Below are positions 9,301 through 18,037 of a stretch of 64,000 nucleotides of DNA, one piece after another (within the stretch, counting starts at the first letter, position 1; every line of letters begins with the position of its first letter). Where the stretch lies: NCBI RefSeq assembly GCF_900103255.1, contig NZ_FMWS01000017.1, positions 19,370-83,369 on the forward strand. Reading direction: 5' to 3'. The notes beneath the pieces were generated by a model, which saw only the letters and a list, made by a program, of their open reading frames with translations, was not told the origin of the DNA and did no database searches. Both the position numbers and the translations under genes were made by a program. The stretch is from Gilliamella bombi (lineage in GTDB: Bacteria; Pseudomonadota; Gammaproteobacteria; Enterobacterales; Orbaceae).

Positions 9301-10314
9301 TTATTTTTTCGGACAGATGATGCTAGCAATAATTCCTAAAGCTAGTGTGCCTAAAACGATATAAAGACTGGTAATTGGATCTATATCAATACCGTATCCA
9401 AATAGATGGTTACTTGCATTTAAAGCCAATTTTCCGGCAATAAAAAAGAGTAAACAGATAATTGCCTTATCAAGATGAGCTAAATACTGTTTCATGGCTT
9501 GTAAAATAAAATACATAGTTCTAAGACCCAAAATAGCAAAAATCATCGAGCTATAGACAATTAACGGTTCTTGGCTTACAGCAATCACGGCAGGAACAGA
9601 ATCAAACGCAAAGATAACGTCACTTAACTCAATTACAACAATACATGAAAACAGCGGTGTAGCATAAAAAATACTTTTAGGTATTTTACCAACTAAATTG
9701 CTATTCTCAGGTTTTGCAAGTTCTCTATCAAGTTGTTTTTTGGTTAATAAAATGTGATGGCCGACAATTTTGGGGTAAGATGGAAAAATACGTTTGGCGA
9801 TGCGAAAAGTTAAGTGATTTGAATAATCCTTTATGTCTTGATCATTATCTTGATTTTTTAGCATTATTATTCCAGTGCAAGCTACTAATATTGAAAAAGC
9901 TAATTCCATCCAAGGACCTAAATATAACAAACCTGTTCCAATTACAACAAATATGGCGCGGAATATAATAGCGCCAATAACTCCCCAATAAAGTAAGCGA
10001 TGTCGATAATTATTAGGTACTGAAAACCAAGAAAAAATAGCCATAATGACAAACAAATTATCGACAGATAGTGCTTTTTCAAGGACGTAACCAGCAACAA
10101 ATAAGCTAGCAGTAGTACTCCCATGATGAATGTATAAAAATAGTGCAAACCCCAGTGCAACAATTATCCAAAAAAGTGACCATATAATGGCATTTTTTAA
10201 ACTGATAGGTTTATCGTTATGGTGAGCATATAAATCAACAATAATTGCAGCCAAGGCTAGCACAACAAATACCAACATGGTCTCTATTGGAAATCCTAAT
10301 GAACTTTGCATCAT
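9301..10314 (-). CDS. TerC family integral membrane protein (Alx-like)
   Basis: TerC/Alx-family inner-membrane protein; E. coli members are linked to manganese efflux, redox or alkaline stress. The 337 residues give about 9 membrane helices, with the family hallmarks EKALSVDNLF (about 78-87) and ELSDVIFAFDSVPA (about 228-241), whose acidic residues are thought to bind metal. The 178-bp spacer before it shows no yybP-ykoY (manganese) riboswitch, unlike E. coli alx. The substrate is not proven by sequence. Confidence 0.85.
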   Translation of the reverse strand: MMQSSLGFPIETMLVFVVLALAAIIVDLYAHHNDKPISLKNAIIWSLFWIIVALGFALFLYIHHGSTTASLFVAGYVLEKALSVDNLFVIMAIFSWFSVPNNYRHRLLYWGVIGAIIFRAIFVVIGTGLLYLGPWMELAFSILVACTGIIMLKNQDNDQDIKDYSNHLTFRIAKRIFPSYPKIVGHHILLTKKQLDRELAKPENSNLVGKIPKSIFYATPLFSCIVVIELSDVIFAFDSVPAVIAVSQEPLIVYSSMIFAILGLRTMYFILQAMKQYLAHLDKAIICLLFFIAGKLALNASNHLFGYGIDIDPITSLYIVLGTLALGIIASIICPKK

Positions 10315-10492
10315 ATTTATATTACCTAGTTTTAATTGATTTTAGATAATTTGAATAGTTGGTTTATCTAATTTAACCGTAATATATAATTATAAAAGTG
10401 ATAGAGTATATATTGCTAGCTAAATCAAAAAAAGTTATATTTGCAAGTCTTATTTAACTGTTTTAATTTAATAATATTTTGAGCCAGTATTT

Positions 10493-11929
10493 ATGACAAA
10501 ATTTAGGATAATTATTCTTACTCTTCTTCCTTTTATTTCGGGATTATTATATGCACAACCAGTAGAGCCTTATATATCTTCTTTACCTAAAGGAAGTGAT
10601 TTATCCATTTTGGTTCAATCTGTTGGGCGTAATCCTAAAACATTAGCAAAATATAAAAGTAATCAATTCAAACAACCAGCAAGCACTCAAAAAGTGATAA
10701 CTGCGTTAGCTGCTCAGCTTGAACTGGGTAATGATTTCCGTTTTATAACTCGTATACAAACCAATGGCTCAATAAGTAATAAACAGTTAAATGGTGATCT
10801 TATTATTCAATTAAGTGGAGATCCAACTTTTACTCGTGATCGATTAAAAAGCATGATTGCAACACTGAGCCAAAAAGGTATTGAGAAAATTTCAGGAAAT
10901 GTGATTTTGGATACTTCAATTTTTACAAGTCATGATAAAGCATCGGGCTGGTCCTGGAATAACTTAACTGCATGTTATAGTGCTCCGCCATCTGCAGCTA
11001 TTATTGATAATAACTGTTTTAATGCAACCATTATTCCGGGTAAGGTCGGTTCCAAAGCCTCTGTTACGGTATCTTCCAATACTCCTATTATTCTTACTGG
11101 TGATGTCAGAACTATTGCTGCTAATAGTAAGGATTTAAATGATAAATATTGTGAATTAGATGTAAACTACTCAGATAAAAACCATTACTATTTATCAGGA
11201 TGCATTGCTGTAAGTTCAGATAAAATACCGTTAAAATTTGCAGTAATTGATAGTATTGAATATTTTTCGAAAATTTTAAAAAATGAGCTTAAACAAAAAA
11301 AAATAACGTATACAGGAACTATTATTGAACGTAATCAAAGGACTAATGCTCAGTTGTCATTATTAGCCTCTAGCCAATCAGCTCAACTTTCTGAACTGTT
11401 GACAGTTATGCTTAAAAAATCAAATAATTTGTATGCAGATGCTATATTTAGGACTTTAGGGGCCCATTATTATAATGTTCAAGGTACATGGCGTAATGGC
11501 GGTGATGCTGTTAAGCAAATTTTACGTAAAAAAGCGGGTATAAATTTAGAAAATTTAGTTATTGCTGATGGTTCTGGATTATCTAGATTAAACTTGGTTA
11601 GCGCCGATAAGTTAATGGAAATTCTACAATATATTGCAGCTAATAATACAAAATTAAGAATTATTGAAATGTTACCAATTGCTGGAGTTGATGGTACTTT
11701 GCAGAATCGAAAAAGTCTTAATCAAGCACCTTTTAAAGAAACAATACGAGCCAAAACAGGTTATATTCAAGGTTGCTATAACTTAGCTGGATTTATCCAA
11801 AAGTCTGAAGGGGAATATGTTGCATTTGTGCAGCTATTATCAGGATACCAAGCTGATAATAAAGGAGAGCCCAAAAATAGTGCAGTTATGCGATTTGAAT
11901 CGGAATTCTATAAAAATTTTATTAATTAA
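10493..11929 (+). CDS. dacB: D-alanyl-D-alanine carboxypeptidase/endopeptidase PBP4 (DacB)
   Basis: Periplasmic low-molecular-mass penicillin-binding protein that trims and cleaves peptidoglycan cross-links. The 478 residues (477 in E. coli) start with a signal peptide (about 1-22, ending LLYAQ). They contain the three active-site motifs SxxK (S64-TQ-K67), SNN (about 306) and KTG (about 421). The large insert between the first two motifs is typical of class C PBPs. Confidence 0.95.
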   Translation: MTKFRIIILTLLPFISGLLYAQPVEPYISSLPKGSDLSILVQSVGRNPKTLAKYKSNQFKQPASTQKVITALAAQLELGNDFRFITRIQTNGSISNKQLNGDLIIQLSGDPTFTRDRLKSMIATLSQKGIEKISGNVILDTSIFTSHDKASGWSWNNLTACYSAPPSAAIIDNNCFNATIIPGKVGSKASVTVSSNTPIILTGDVRTIAANSKDLNDKYCELDVNYSDKNHYYLSGCIAVSSDKIPLKFAVIDSIEYFSKILKNELKQKKITYTGTIIERNQRTNAQLSLLASSQSAQLSELLTVMLKKSNNLYADAIFRTLGAHYYNVQGTWRNGGDAVKQILRKKAGINLENLVIADGSGLSRLNLVSADKLMEILQYIAANNTKLRIIEMLPIAGVDGTLQNRKSLNQAPFKETIRAKTGYIQGCYNLAGFIQKSEGEYVAFVQLLSGYQADNKGEPKNSAVMRFESEFYKNFIN

Positions 11930-11937
11930 TAAAGTGT

Positions 11938-11979
11938 GGTCAGGATATATATATTTTATATTTAGTATAAGTCCTGACC
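11938..11979. terminator. Possible terminator between dacB and the ABC exporter gene
   Basis: Inverted repeat GGTCAGGA / TCCTGACC with a 26-nt AT loop between converging genes. The following T-tract is broken (TTCTTTG), so its efficiency is doubtful. Confidence 0.4.
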
Positions 11980-11990
11980 TTCTTTGTAAA

Positions 11991-13826
11991 TTAAAAGTTA
12001 TCGGCTAAAAAACCACAGCTCTGATGTTTCCAAAGCTGTGCGTATAAACCATTCTTGTTTAATAATTCTTGATGGGTTCCTTGTTCGATTATTTTACCTT
12101 GATCAAGTACGATTAGTCTATCCATTGCCGCAATTGTAGATAATCGATGGGCAATAGCAATAACGGTTTTTCCTTCCATTAAAGTATATAGACTTTCTTG
12201 AATTGCTTGCTCAATTTCAGAGTCTAATGCACTTGTTGCTTCATCTAATAATAAAATAGGGGCATTTTTTAAAATGACGCGAGCAATGGCAATACGTTGC
12301 CTTTGCCCTCCGGATAATTTTATACCTCGTTCACCAACAAAAGCGTCGTATCCTGTTTTACCTCTTGTATCAACGAGTGTTTGAATAAATTTATCTGCAT
12401 GAGCCTTTTTGGCTGCTTCTCTCATCTCCTTTTCAGAAGCATTTTTGTTACCGTAAAGTAAGTTTTCTCGTACTGAGCGATGCAATAACGAAGTATCTTG
12501 TGTCACCATACCGATTTTAGAACGTAAGCTTTCTTGACTAACGGCAGTAATATCTTGACCATCAATAAAAATATTACCACTTTGTAAATCGTAAAAACGA
12601 AGTAATAAATTAATAAGCGTTGATTTTCCAGCTCCAGAACGACCGACCAAACCAATCTTTTCACCAGGTTTGATTGTTAAATTTAAATCTTCAATAATTG
12701 AATTGTGTTGTTTTTTATCATAAGCAAAATGGATGTGCTTAAATTCGATTTTCCCTTGGGTAACATGAAGTGATGTTGCATTAGGTTGATCAATAACTGT
12801 TTTAGTGGCTGAAAAAGTATTAATCCCATCTTTAACTATGCCAATATTCTCAAATAAAGCTGCCAATTCCCACATAATCCAATGTGAAAAACCGTTTAAT
12901 CGAAGCGCTACAGCGGTTGTTGTTGCAATTGCACCAACACCAATTAATTGATTACTCCATAGCCATAAGGCAATACCTGTAGTGCTTAGTATCAACAAAA
13001 TAGACATTAAATGATTAACAATTTCAAAGCTACTGACTAAGCGCATTTGTTTATTGACAGTGACTAAAAAATCATCCATTGATTCTTTAGCGTATTTTGC
13101 CTCATTGCCAGCATGAGAAAAAAGTTTTACTGTCATGATGTTGGTATAGGCATCGGTTACTCGTCCTGTCATCGTAGAACGAGCATCAGCCTGCAAACTA
13201 GCAATTTTACTTAAACGAGGAATAAAATAATACATAGCAATACCATAAATTAGACACCAGCCTATAAATGGAATTAATAGCCAAAGATCTAATTGCCCGA
13301 TGATTGTTGCCATAGTAATAAACGAAATAAAGACATAGATAAAAATCTCCGTCACTAAAAAGCAAGTATCACGAACTGCAAGCGCTGTTTGCATGACTTT
13401 GGCTGATATTCTACCGGCAAATTCATCTTGGAAAAAACGCATACTTTGATTGAGTACCAACCGATGAAGGTTCCAACGCATTCTCATTGGAAAATTACCA
13501 GCCAGGCATTGATGTTTTATAATAGTTTGTAATCCAATAATAATTGTACTTGCTATGATGATTAAGGCTAATATTACTAATGTTGTTTTTTCTTGTTGCC
13601 AAAATTTGCTAGGTTCAACAGCTGCAAGCCAATCAATAACCCTACCAAGAGCTGCATATAAAAAGGCTTCAAAAGCGCCAGCGAATGCACTAAGAATAAT
13701 TAATAATAGTAGAAATAAGCGAGTTCCTTTAGTTGATTGCCATATGAAATTAAAAAAATTTTTAGGCATACATTGATATTCAACTTTTGGATAAGGTGAT
13801 ACTAATTTTTCAAAAAATCGATACAT
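11991..13826 (-). CDS. ABC exporter, fused membrane and ATPase domains
   Basis: Half-size type I ABC exporter (MsbA/multidrug-like) expected to work as a homodimer in the inner membrane. Of 611 residues, about 30-340 hold six membrane helices, followed by a nucleotide-binding domain with Walker A GRSGAGKS (about 395-402), signature LSGGQRQR (about 504-511), Walker B ILLLDEATSALD (about 524-535) and the H-loop AHRLS. The substrate cannot be told from sequence. The leader contains an 8-bp inverted repeat TCATTGAT / ATCAATGA at 13854-13875 that could be an operator. Confidence 0.85.
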   Translation of the reverse strand: MYRFFEKLVSPYPKVEYQCMPKNFFNFIWQSTKGTRLFLLLLIILSAFAGAFEAFLYAALGRVIDWLAAVEPSKFWQQEKTTLVILALIIIASTIIIGLQTIIKHQCLAGNFPMRMRWNLHRLVLNQSMRFFQDEFAGRISAKVMQTALAVRDTCFLVTEIFIYVFISFITMATIIGQLDLWLLIPFIGWCLIYGIAMYYFIPRLSKIASLQADARSTMTGRVTDAYTNIMTVKLFSHAGNEAKYAKESMDDFLVTVNKQMRLVSSFEIVNHLMSILLILSTTGIALWLWSNQLIGVGAIATTTAVALRLNGFSHWIMWELAALFENIGIVKDGINTFSATKTVIDQPNATSLHVTQGKIEFKHIHFAYDKKQHNSIIEDLNLTIKPGEKIGLVGRSGAGKSTLINLLLRFYDLQSGNIFIDGQDITAVSQESLRSKIGMVTQDTSLLHRSVRENLLYGNKNASEKEMREAAKKAHADKFIQTLVDTRGKTGYDAFVGERGIKLSGGQRQRIAIARVILKNAPILLLDEATSALDSEIEQAIQESLYTLMEGKTVIAIAHRLSTIAAMDRLIVLDQGKIIEQGTHQELLNKNGLYAQLWKHQSCGFLADNF

Positions 13827-13985
13827 ATTCGGCCTGACAAATAATAGAGTTTTTCATTGATAATACAATCAATGATATAAAAAACGAGGATAGCGCAAAT
13901 ATATGTAAATTATCTATGCATTAAATTGTTACATGAAATTTTAGATATATCTGCGATTTATAATATTATAAATATTAAAAAGCTG

Positions 13986-14017
13986 ATGAGGAAATATGAT
14001 GTTTTATATTTCCTCAT
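13986..14017 (-). terminator. Terminator after the phage-type repressor gene
   Basis: Perfect 12-bp stem ATGAGGAAATAT / ATATTTCCTCAT with an 8-nt loop, 44 bp past the repressor stop. On the minus strand it is followed by CAGCTTTTTAATA. Confidence 0.6.
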
Positions 14018-14061
14018 ATTATGATTATATCTTGAACGTCAATATATAGCCACTAATGGTC

Positions 14062-14751
14062 TTAAAATATATCTTTTATAATAAGTACAACGCGTCCAAC
14101 AATATGATATTTATGAAAGTCTACTTTAGGTACTTCAATAGTCGGATATTGGCTATTATTGCAGATTAACAACCATCCATTGAGAGTTAAACGAATCTTT
14201 CTCAAAAAGGTAATATCTTCATATTCAATTAAATAGATTGCACCATCAATAATCTCATTTATTTCTGTATTAAGAATTAATCCGTTATTATTTTTGATTT
14301 CTGGCGACATTAAATCGCCTTTAGCCCAGTATATAATTAATTTTTTAGCATCCAAACCTCGATGCTTAACCCAACCTTCAACAATAGGATAATTCATTAC
14401 TGGAGGCGTTTCTCTAACAAAACGCTCTTTTTGTGCTTCTTCTTTTGTTGGTAACTGTTTTTTATATACAGGGATACGATAAATATTTTCGTTATAGACT
14501 TCTTCACTGTCTTTAGGATCTAATACTTCTAATTTATGTCCAGTAGCAAGCCAATTAAAGGAAACATTACATTTTTCAGCAATAACTTCTAAACGTGTAA
14601 GTGATGGATATGTTTTACCAGATAAATAATCTCGGATTACTGTTTCTGACATATCACATTTTTTAGCGAAGGCCGATACAGATAAACCTTGCATTGAGCT
14701 ATATAGTCTATCTTTAAAAGTTTTAATATTATTATTTTTAATTGTATTCAT
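14062..14751 (-). CDS. Phage-type (CI/S24-like) HTH repressor, probably not self-cleaving
   Basis: DNA-binding repressor of the LexA/CI fold: an XRE-type helix-turn-helix at about 12-65 and a C-terminal S24 peptidase-like domain at about 115-225. In active homologues the nucleophile is the serine of GDSMxP; here that segment reads GDLMSP (145-150), so leucine occupies the expected position. I also see no Ala-Gly cleavage site in the linker. This suggests a repressor that cannot autoproteolyse in an SOS response, though the alignment is by eye. No phage genes lie beside it; the 600 bp upstream is AT-rich and non-coding. Its target is unknown. Confidence 0.75.
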   Translation of the reverse strand: MNTIKNNNIKTFKDRLYSSMQGLSVSAFAKKCDMSETVIRDYLSGKTYPSLTRLEVIAEKCNVSFNWLATGHKLEVLDPKDSEEVYNENIYRIPVYKKQLPTKEEAQKERFVRETPPVMNYPIVEGWVKHRGLDAKKLIIYWAKGDLMSPEIKNNNGLILNTEINEIIDGAIYLIEYEDITFLRKIRLTLNGWLLICNNSQYPTIEVPKVDFHKYHIVGRVVLIIKDIF

Positions 14752-15140
14752 CTTTGAACCATTATTTCTTGCATAAGTTTATTAATTATAATGTATTTTT
14801 TTTGTTTTTGTATACGTTAATAACATTGAAAATCTATTAGTTTGGTTTTATTCCTATGCTAATTTGTTTTTTTATTTTATATCTTGTTTTTTTATCTTGT
14901 TTTTTCATTTTTTTATAGTTGTTGATTTTTTTTTGGAAAAAAACTATTCATTATTTTTTTCTGCTTGAGAATGCGTATTTTTGTGCTAAAAAATTTATTA
15001 CTGTGTTAATTAAAAGTTTTTTATTGTTTATTTGATATTTATCAAAGGTATCTTAATGGTGGTTTTTTATATCATTATGATTTTATTTGATTTATATTTT
15101 TATGTGGAAATAATTTAAATTGAAAAAATAAATAAAAACG
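14752..15140. other. Long AT-rich spacer upstream of the repressor
   Basis: About 390 bp rich in T-runs, with no open frame I would call. It must contain the minus-strand promoter of the repressor gene. Short dyads such as GTATAC near 14811 could be operator half-sites, but nothing is clear. No direct repeats or tRNA-like att site were seen. Confidence 0.5.
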
Positions 15141-15168
15141 TTGACGAAAGCGAAAAAAAATGGATAAT
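15141..15168 (+). promoter_or_regulatory. Sigma-70 promoter of an orphan transcription unit
   Basis: TTGACG at 15141-15146 and GATAAT at 15163-15168, each 5 of 6 to consensus, with a 16-bp spacer. It reads away from the repressor. The expected start is near 15175. Confidence 0.6.
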
Positions 15169-15174
15169 AAGCAG

Positions 15175-15258
15175 GGTAAGGATTTTTCATTGTTTTCTTT
15201 CCTTATATTCCTTATATTTCATGTTGGCCTGTATAGTTTTATACAGGTCTTTTTTTAT
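15175..15258 (+). ncRNA. Candidate small RNA (about 80 nt) or attenuated leader of tatE
   Basis: A good promoter (15141-15168) and a strong intrinsic terminator (CCTGTATA / TATACAGG with GTTT loop, then TCTTTTTTT, 15228-15258) enclose about 80 nt with no coding potential. The 5' part is a pyrimidine-rich, probably single-stranded stretch with TTCCTTATA twice in tandem (about 15199-15220), which is complementary to Shine-Dalgarno-type sequences. The layout resembles an Hfq-type small RNA. The alternative is an attenuator in the leader of tatE, 110 bp downstream. I do not recognise it as any known family. Confidence 0.5.
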
Positions 15259-15369
15259 TTTTGAACTATTCATGAAATCCCTTCACAAAAAGAGTATAAT
15301 CAGTTTCCTATAGAATCTGTTTTAAAGCTTATCCTAACAGAGCGTTGTATTTATTGAGAGGATTTGATT

Positions 15370-15549
15370 ATGTCTTTTAGCATTCCACATCTTTTAGTGT
15401 TTCTTGCCGTAGTGATTTTATTATTTGGCACTAAGAAGTTACGTAATTTAGGTTCGGATCTTGGTTTAGCGTTGAAGGGCTTTAAAAAAGCGATGAATGA
15501 TGACGAAGTTGAATCAAAAAGTGATAATAAGTTAGATGATAATAAATAG
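15370..15549 (+). CDS. tatE: Twin-arginine translocase TatA/TatE family subunit
   Basis: Single-span membrane protein that forms the protein-conducting part of the Tat pathway for folded proteins. The 59 residues contain an N-terminal membrane helix (about 5-19), the hinge FGTKKLR and an amphipathic helix, [19 protein letters not shown]. The KLR and AMNDD residues and the short tail resemble E. coli TatE (67 residues) more than TatA, and no tatB or tatC lies nearby. The ATG at 15370 is chosen over the TTG at 15364 because the GAGAGG ribosome-binding site (15356-15361) is then 8 nt away. A perfect TATAAT is at 15295-15300. Confidence 0.88.
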   Translation: MSFSIPHLLVFLAVVILLFGTKKLRNLGSDLGLALKGFKKAMNDDEVESKSDNKLDDNK

Positions 15550-15564
15550 TTGCATTTATTTAGT

Positions 15565-16749
15565 ATGAATTTACAATTTGACGTAGTAATTGTTGGTGGT
15601 GGATTAGTTGGTTTAGCCACTGCTTGTGCACTTAGCCAATGTGATTTAAACATTGCGATTATAGATACTAAACTTTGTCAGCATGAATTCTTGCCTCATG
15701 CTGAAATAAGTATTAGAGCTTCTGCTATTAATGGTGCTAGCCAGCGCTACTTTTCAAAAATTGGTATATGGGATGATTTATGCAATAGCAACCGTGTACA
15801 GGAATTTACTGAGATAGGTGTATGGGAAAAAAATGGTCAAGCCCATTTGTCTGCCCAAGCCAAAGATTACGGTTATTCTAATCTTGGATACATAATTGAA
15901 AATAATGTCATTTCTCATTACCTTTACCAGTTTGCCTTAAACTGTTCGAATATTAAGATTTATAGGCATGAAGCAGTTGATTGCACATTTAATGATGATT
16001 TTGCCTTTTTAACACTTGCAAATAAAACTGTTTTACAAGCTAAATTAATGATAGGGGCTGATGGTGCTCATTCTTGGGTGCGTAGGAGTGAAAATATTTC
16101 TGTTCTTGAGCGTGATTATCTTCATCATGCTGTGATTACAACTGTTCAAACTGAATATCCTCATCAATCCTGTGCTAGGCAAGTGTTTTATCCCAATGGA
16201 ATTATTGCTTTTCTTCCTCTTTGGAATGTAAATAAAAGTTGTTTAGTTTGGTCGACAAAACCAGATAATGCGTCTACTTTAACTTCACTTTCTGAATCAG
16301 AATTTTCGAACGAATTATTTCGGTTTACTGGTGATAAAGTTGGTAAATGCCAGTTAATTAACCCTAGAATGGTATTCCCATTAAAAGCGCGATTTGCTAA
16401 ACAATTTATTAAGCATCGGTTAGTACTTATTGGCGATGCTGCTCATACTATTCACCCTTTAGCAGGACAAGGGGTAAATTTAGGTTTTCAAGATTCTGCT
16501 TTATTAGTTTCAACCATTAAACAATTAATCGAAACTAATAAAGATATTGGGCTTGTAAAAAATTTAAAATCATTTGAGTTTAATCGTCGCAAAGATGCGT
16601 TAGTTATGCTCACGGCCATGCAAACTATTCAAGATATGTTTAATGGAGATAATTTGTTGAAAAAGACGTTAAGAACAATTGGTATGAATGTTATTGATAA
16701 TAGTCAGCTATTAAAAAAGCAACTGATTAAATATGCTATGCATATTTAA
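15565..16749 (+). CDS. FAD-dependent ubiquinone-biosynthesis hydroxylase (UbiI/UbiF family)
   Basis: Flavin monooxygenase that hydroxylates the ring of a ubiquinone precursor at the membrane face. An N-terminal FAD Rossmann motif VVIVGGGLVGLA, the middle DG motif GADGAHSWVR and the second FAD motif GDAAHTIHPLAGQGVNLG are all present. The C-terminus mixes UbiI-like (MQ..QDMFNGDN) and UbiF-like (LLKKQLIKYA) features, so the exact ring position is not assigned. The ATG at 15565 (394 residues) fits the family N-terminus; an in-frame TTG at 15550 abuts the tatE stop. The two genes are probably co-transcribed. Confidence 0.88.
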   Translation: MNLQFDVVIVGGGLVGLATACALSQCDLNIAIIDTKLCQHEFLPHAEISIRASAINGASQRYFSKIGIWDDLCNSNRVQEFTEIGVWEKNGQAHLSAQAKDYGYSNLGYIIENNVISHYLYQFALNCSNIKIYRHEAVDCTFNDDFAFLTLANKTVLQAKLMIGADGAHSWVRRSENISVLERDYLHHAVITTVQTEYPHQSCARQVFYPNGIIAFLPLWNVNKSCLVWSTKPDNASTLTSLSESEFSNELFRFTGDKVGKCQLINPRMVFPLKARFAKQFIKHRLVLIGDAAHTIHPLAGQGVNLGFQDSALLVSTIKQLIETNKDIGLVKNLKSFEFNRRKDALVMLTAMQTIQDMFNGDNLLKKTLRTIGMNVIDNSQLLKKQLIKYAMHI

Positions 16750-16779
16750 TTTAAACTTATATCTAGTTATTATTGTGTC

Positions 16780-16820
16780 TGTCAAAAACTTTCAGGTAAG
16801 TATGTGTTTCAGTATAAAAA
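16780..16820 (+). repeat. 41-bp dispersed intergenic repeat, copy 1
   Basis: Same 41-bp unit as at 34752-34792 and 44358-44398, all in the same orientation and all in spacers. Core: CTTTCAGGTAA then, after about 4 nt, GTTTCAGTATAAAA. The unit contains two TTTCAG half-sites 15 bp apart. This copy lies 31 bp after the ubiquinone hydroxylase gene. Confidence 0.7.
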
Positions 16821-16849
16821 TCAATTATGATACTTAATAGATTAAGAAT

Positions 16850-16990
16850 CTATTCCAGAAATAACAATCCAACCATAAAATAAGTAAACTGAACTAAAGC
16901 CGCATGATCTAATGTGCTTAGCAAATTATAGTTAAACAAGAATAATAATGATGCACTAAAAAGTGCACCAATATTGATAATAAATCGTGA
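16850..16990 (-). pseudogene. Hydrophobic open stretch after mutY, possible gene remnant
   Basis: Directly after the mutY stop and in the same frame, 46 codons are open to a TAG at 16850-16852. The translation is membrane-like, starting SRFIINIGALFSASLLFLF and ending AALVQFTYFMVGLLFLE. There is no ATG near its beginning and no ribosome-binding site. It could be the tail of a lost membrane-protein gene or chance. I cannot name a family. Confidence 0.3.
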
Positions 16991-18037
16991 TTAAATTGTT
17001 TGTTTTAATAAGTTATAAACAGGGGTAGCAAGACCTATTTTTGCGTTGTTAGATTTTAGTTTATACCAATAGCCACTATGTTCATTAAAACATTTTGTAT
17101 ACTTGGTAATGACACAATAAATAGGAAAGATATCTAAGTGAAAATGACTAAATGTGTGGCGAAATGCAACAAGTTGCTTTGGTGCTGTTGTTTCGATACC
17201 TTGTTTTTTTAACCAGTCAGTTATTGCTTGTTTACTTGAAAATTGAGGAAAACAATACAATCCTCCCCAAATACCAGACGGAGGCCTTTTTTCAAGCCAA
17301 ATTGTATGATCGTATTCTAGCATTAAAAAATAGGCTGTCTTTTGGGGAATGGCATTTTTAGTTTTTTTTGTAGGATAGAGTTGCCAGCTTTCGGTTTTAT
17401 ATGCTAGACAATGGGTTTGCAATGGGCATAAGGAGCATTTAGGTTTAGTGCGTGTGCAAACCATAGCCCCAATATCCATCATAGCTTGATTAAATTTTGC
17501 TACCTTATGTTTTGGTGTGACTTGTTCACTTAATTGCCAAAGTTTATTTTCGACAGTTTTAATACCAGGCCAACCTTCAACAGCAAAATATCGGGTTAAA
17601 ACACGTTTTACGTTGCCATCTAAAATTGGATAATGTTGATTTTGTGCAAGAGATAAAATTGCACCAGCTGTTGAGCGTCCTATGCCTGGAAGTGCGACGA
17701 CATCATCGAACTTTGTAGGGAACATGCCATTAAATTTATCCACAATTAATTGTGCTGCTTTATGTAAATTACGTGCTCTTGCATAATAACCAAGTCCTGT
17801 CCAAAGATGCAATACATCATCAATTGGCGCTTTTGCTAAATCTGTTATTTGTGGGAAGTGCTCAATAAAACGATTAAAGTAAGGAATAACCGTTGCAACT
17901 TGGGTTTGCTGTAGCATCACTTCAGACAACCAAACATGATAAGAGCTTTTTTCGACCTGCCATGGTAGCGATTTTCTGCCATATTGTTCATACCACGTCA
18001 GGACAGCTTGCGAAAAGTATTGTATTGTCATAGCCAT
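16991..18037 (-). CDS. mutY: Adenine DNA glycosylase MutY
   Basis: Base-excision repair enzyme that removes adenine mispaired with 8-oxoguanine. The 348 residues (350 in E. coli) show the catalytic glutamate E39 in [10 protein letters not shown], the helix-hairpin-helix [12 protein letters not shown], the catalytic aspartate in [11 protein letters not shown] (about 140), the iron-sulfur ligands C-x6-C-x2-C-x5-C (about 194-210) and the C-terminal 8-oxoG recognition domain. The ATG overlaps the pheA stop (TAATG), so the genes are translationally coupled. Confidence 0.97.
   Translation of the reverse strand: MAMTIQYFSQAVLTWYEQYGRKSLPWQVEKSSYHVWLSEVMLQQTQVATVIPYFNRFIEHFPQITDLAKAPIDDVLHLWTGLGYYARARNLHKAAQLIVDKFNGMFPTKFDDVVALPGIGRSTAGAILSLAQNQHYPILDGNVKRVLTRYFAVEGWPGIKTVENKLWQLSEQVTPKHKVAKFNQAMMDIGAMVCTRTKPKCSLCPLQTHCLAYKTESWQLYPTKKTKNAIPQKTAYFLMLEYDHTIWLEKRPPSGIWGGLYCFPQFSSKQAITDWLKKQGIETTAPKQLVAFRHTFSHFHLDIFPIYCVITKYTKCFNEHSGYWYKLKSNNAKIGLATPVYNLLKQTI

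Noticed and set aside
9942..10163. 73-codon frame inside the TerC-family gene on the same strand, other frame
   Set aside because: Overlaps a well-conserved membrane-protein gene entirely and shows only the hydrophobic bias of that gene.
10315..10492. Possible manganese (yybP-ykoY) riboswitch before the TerC-family gene
   Set aside because: The spacer is AT-rich with none of the conserved riboswitch blocks.
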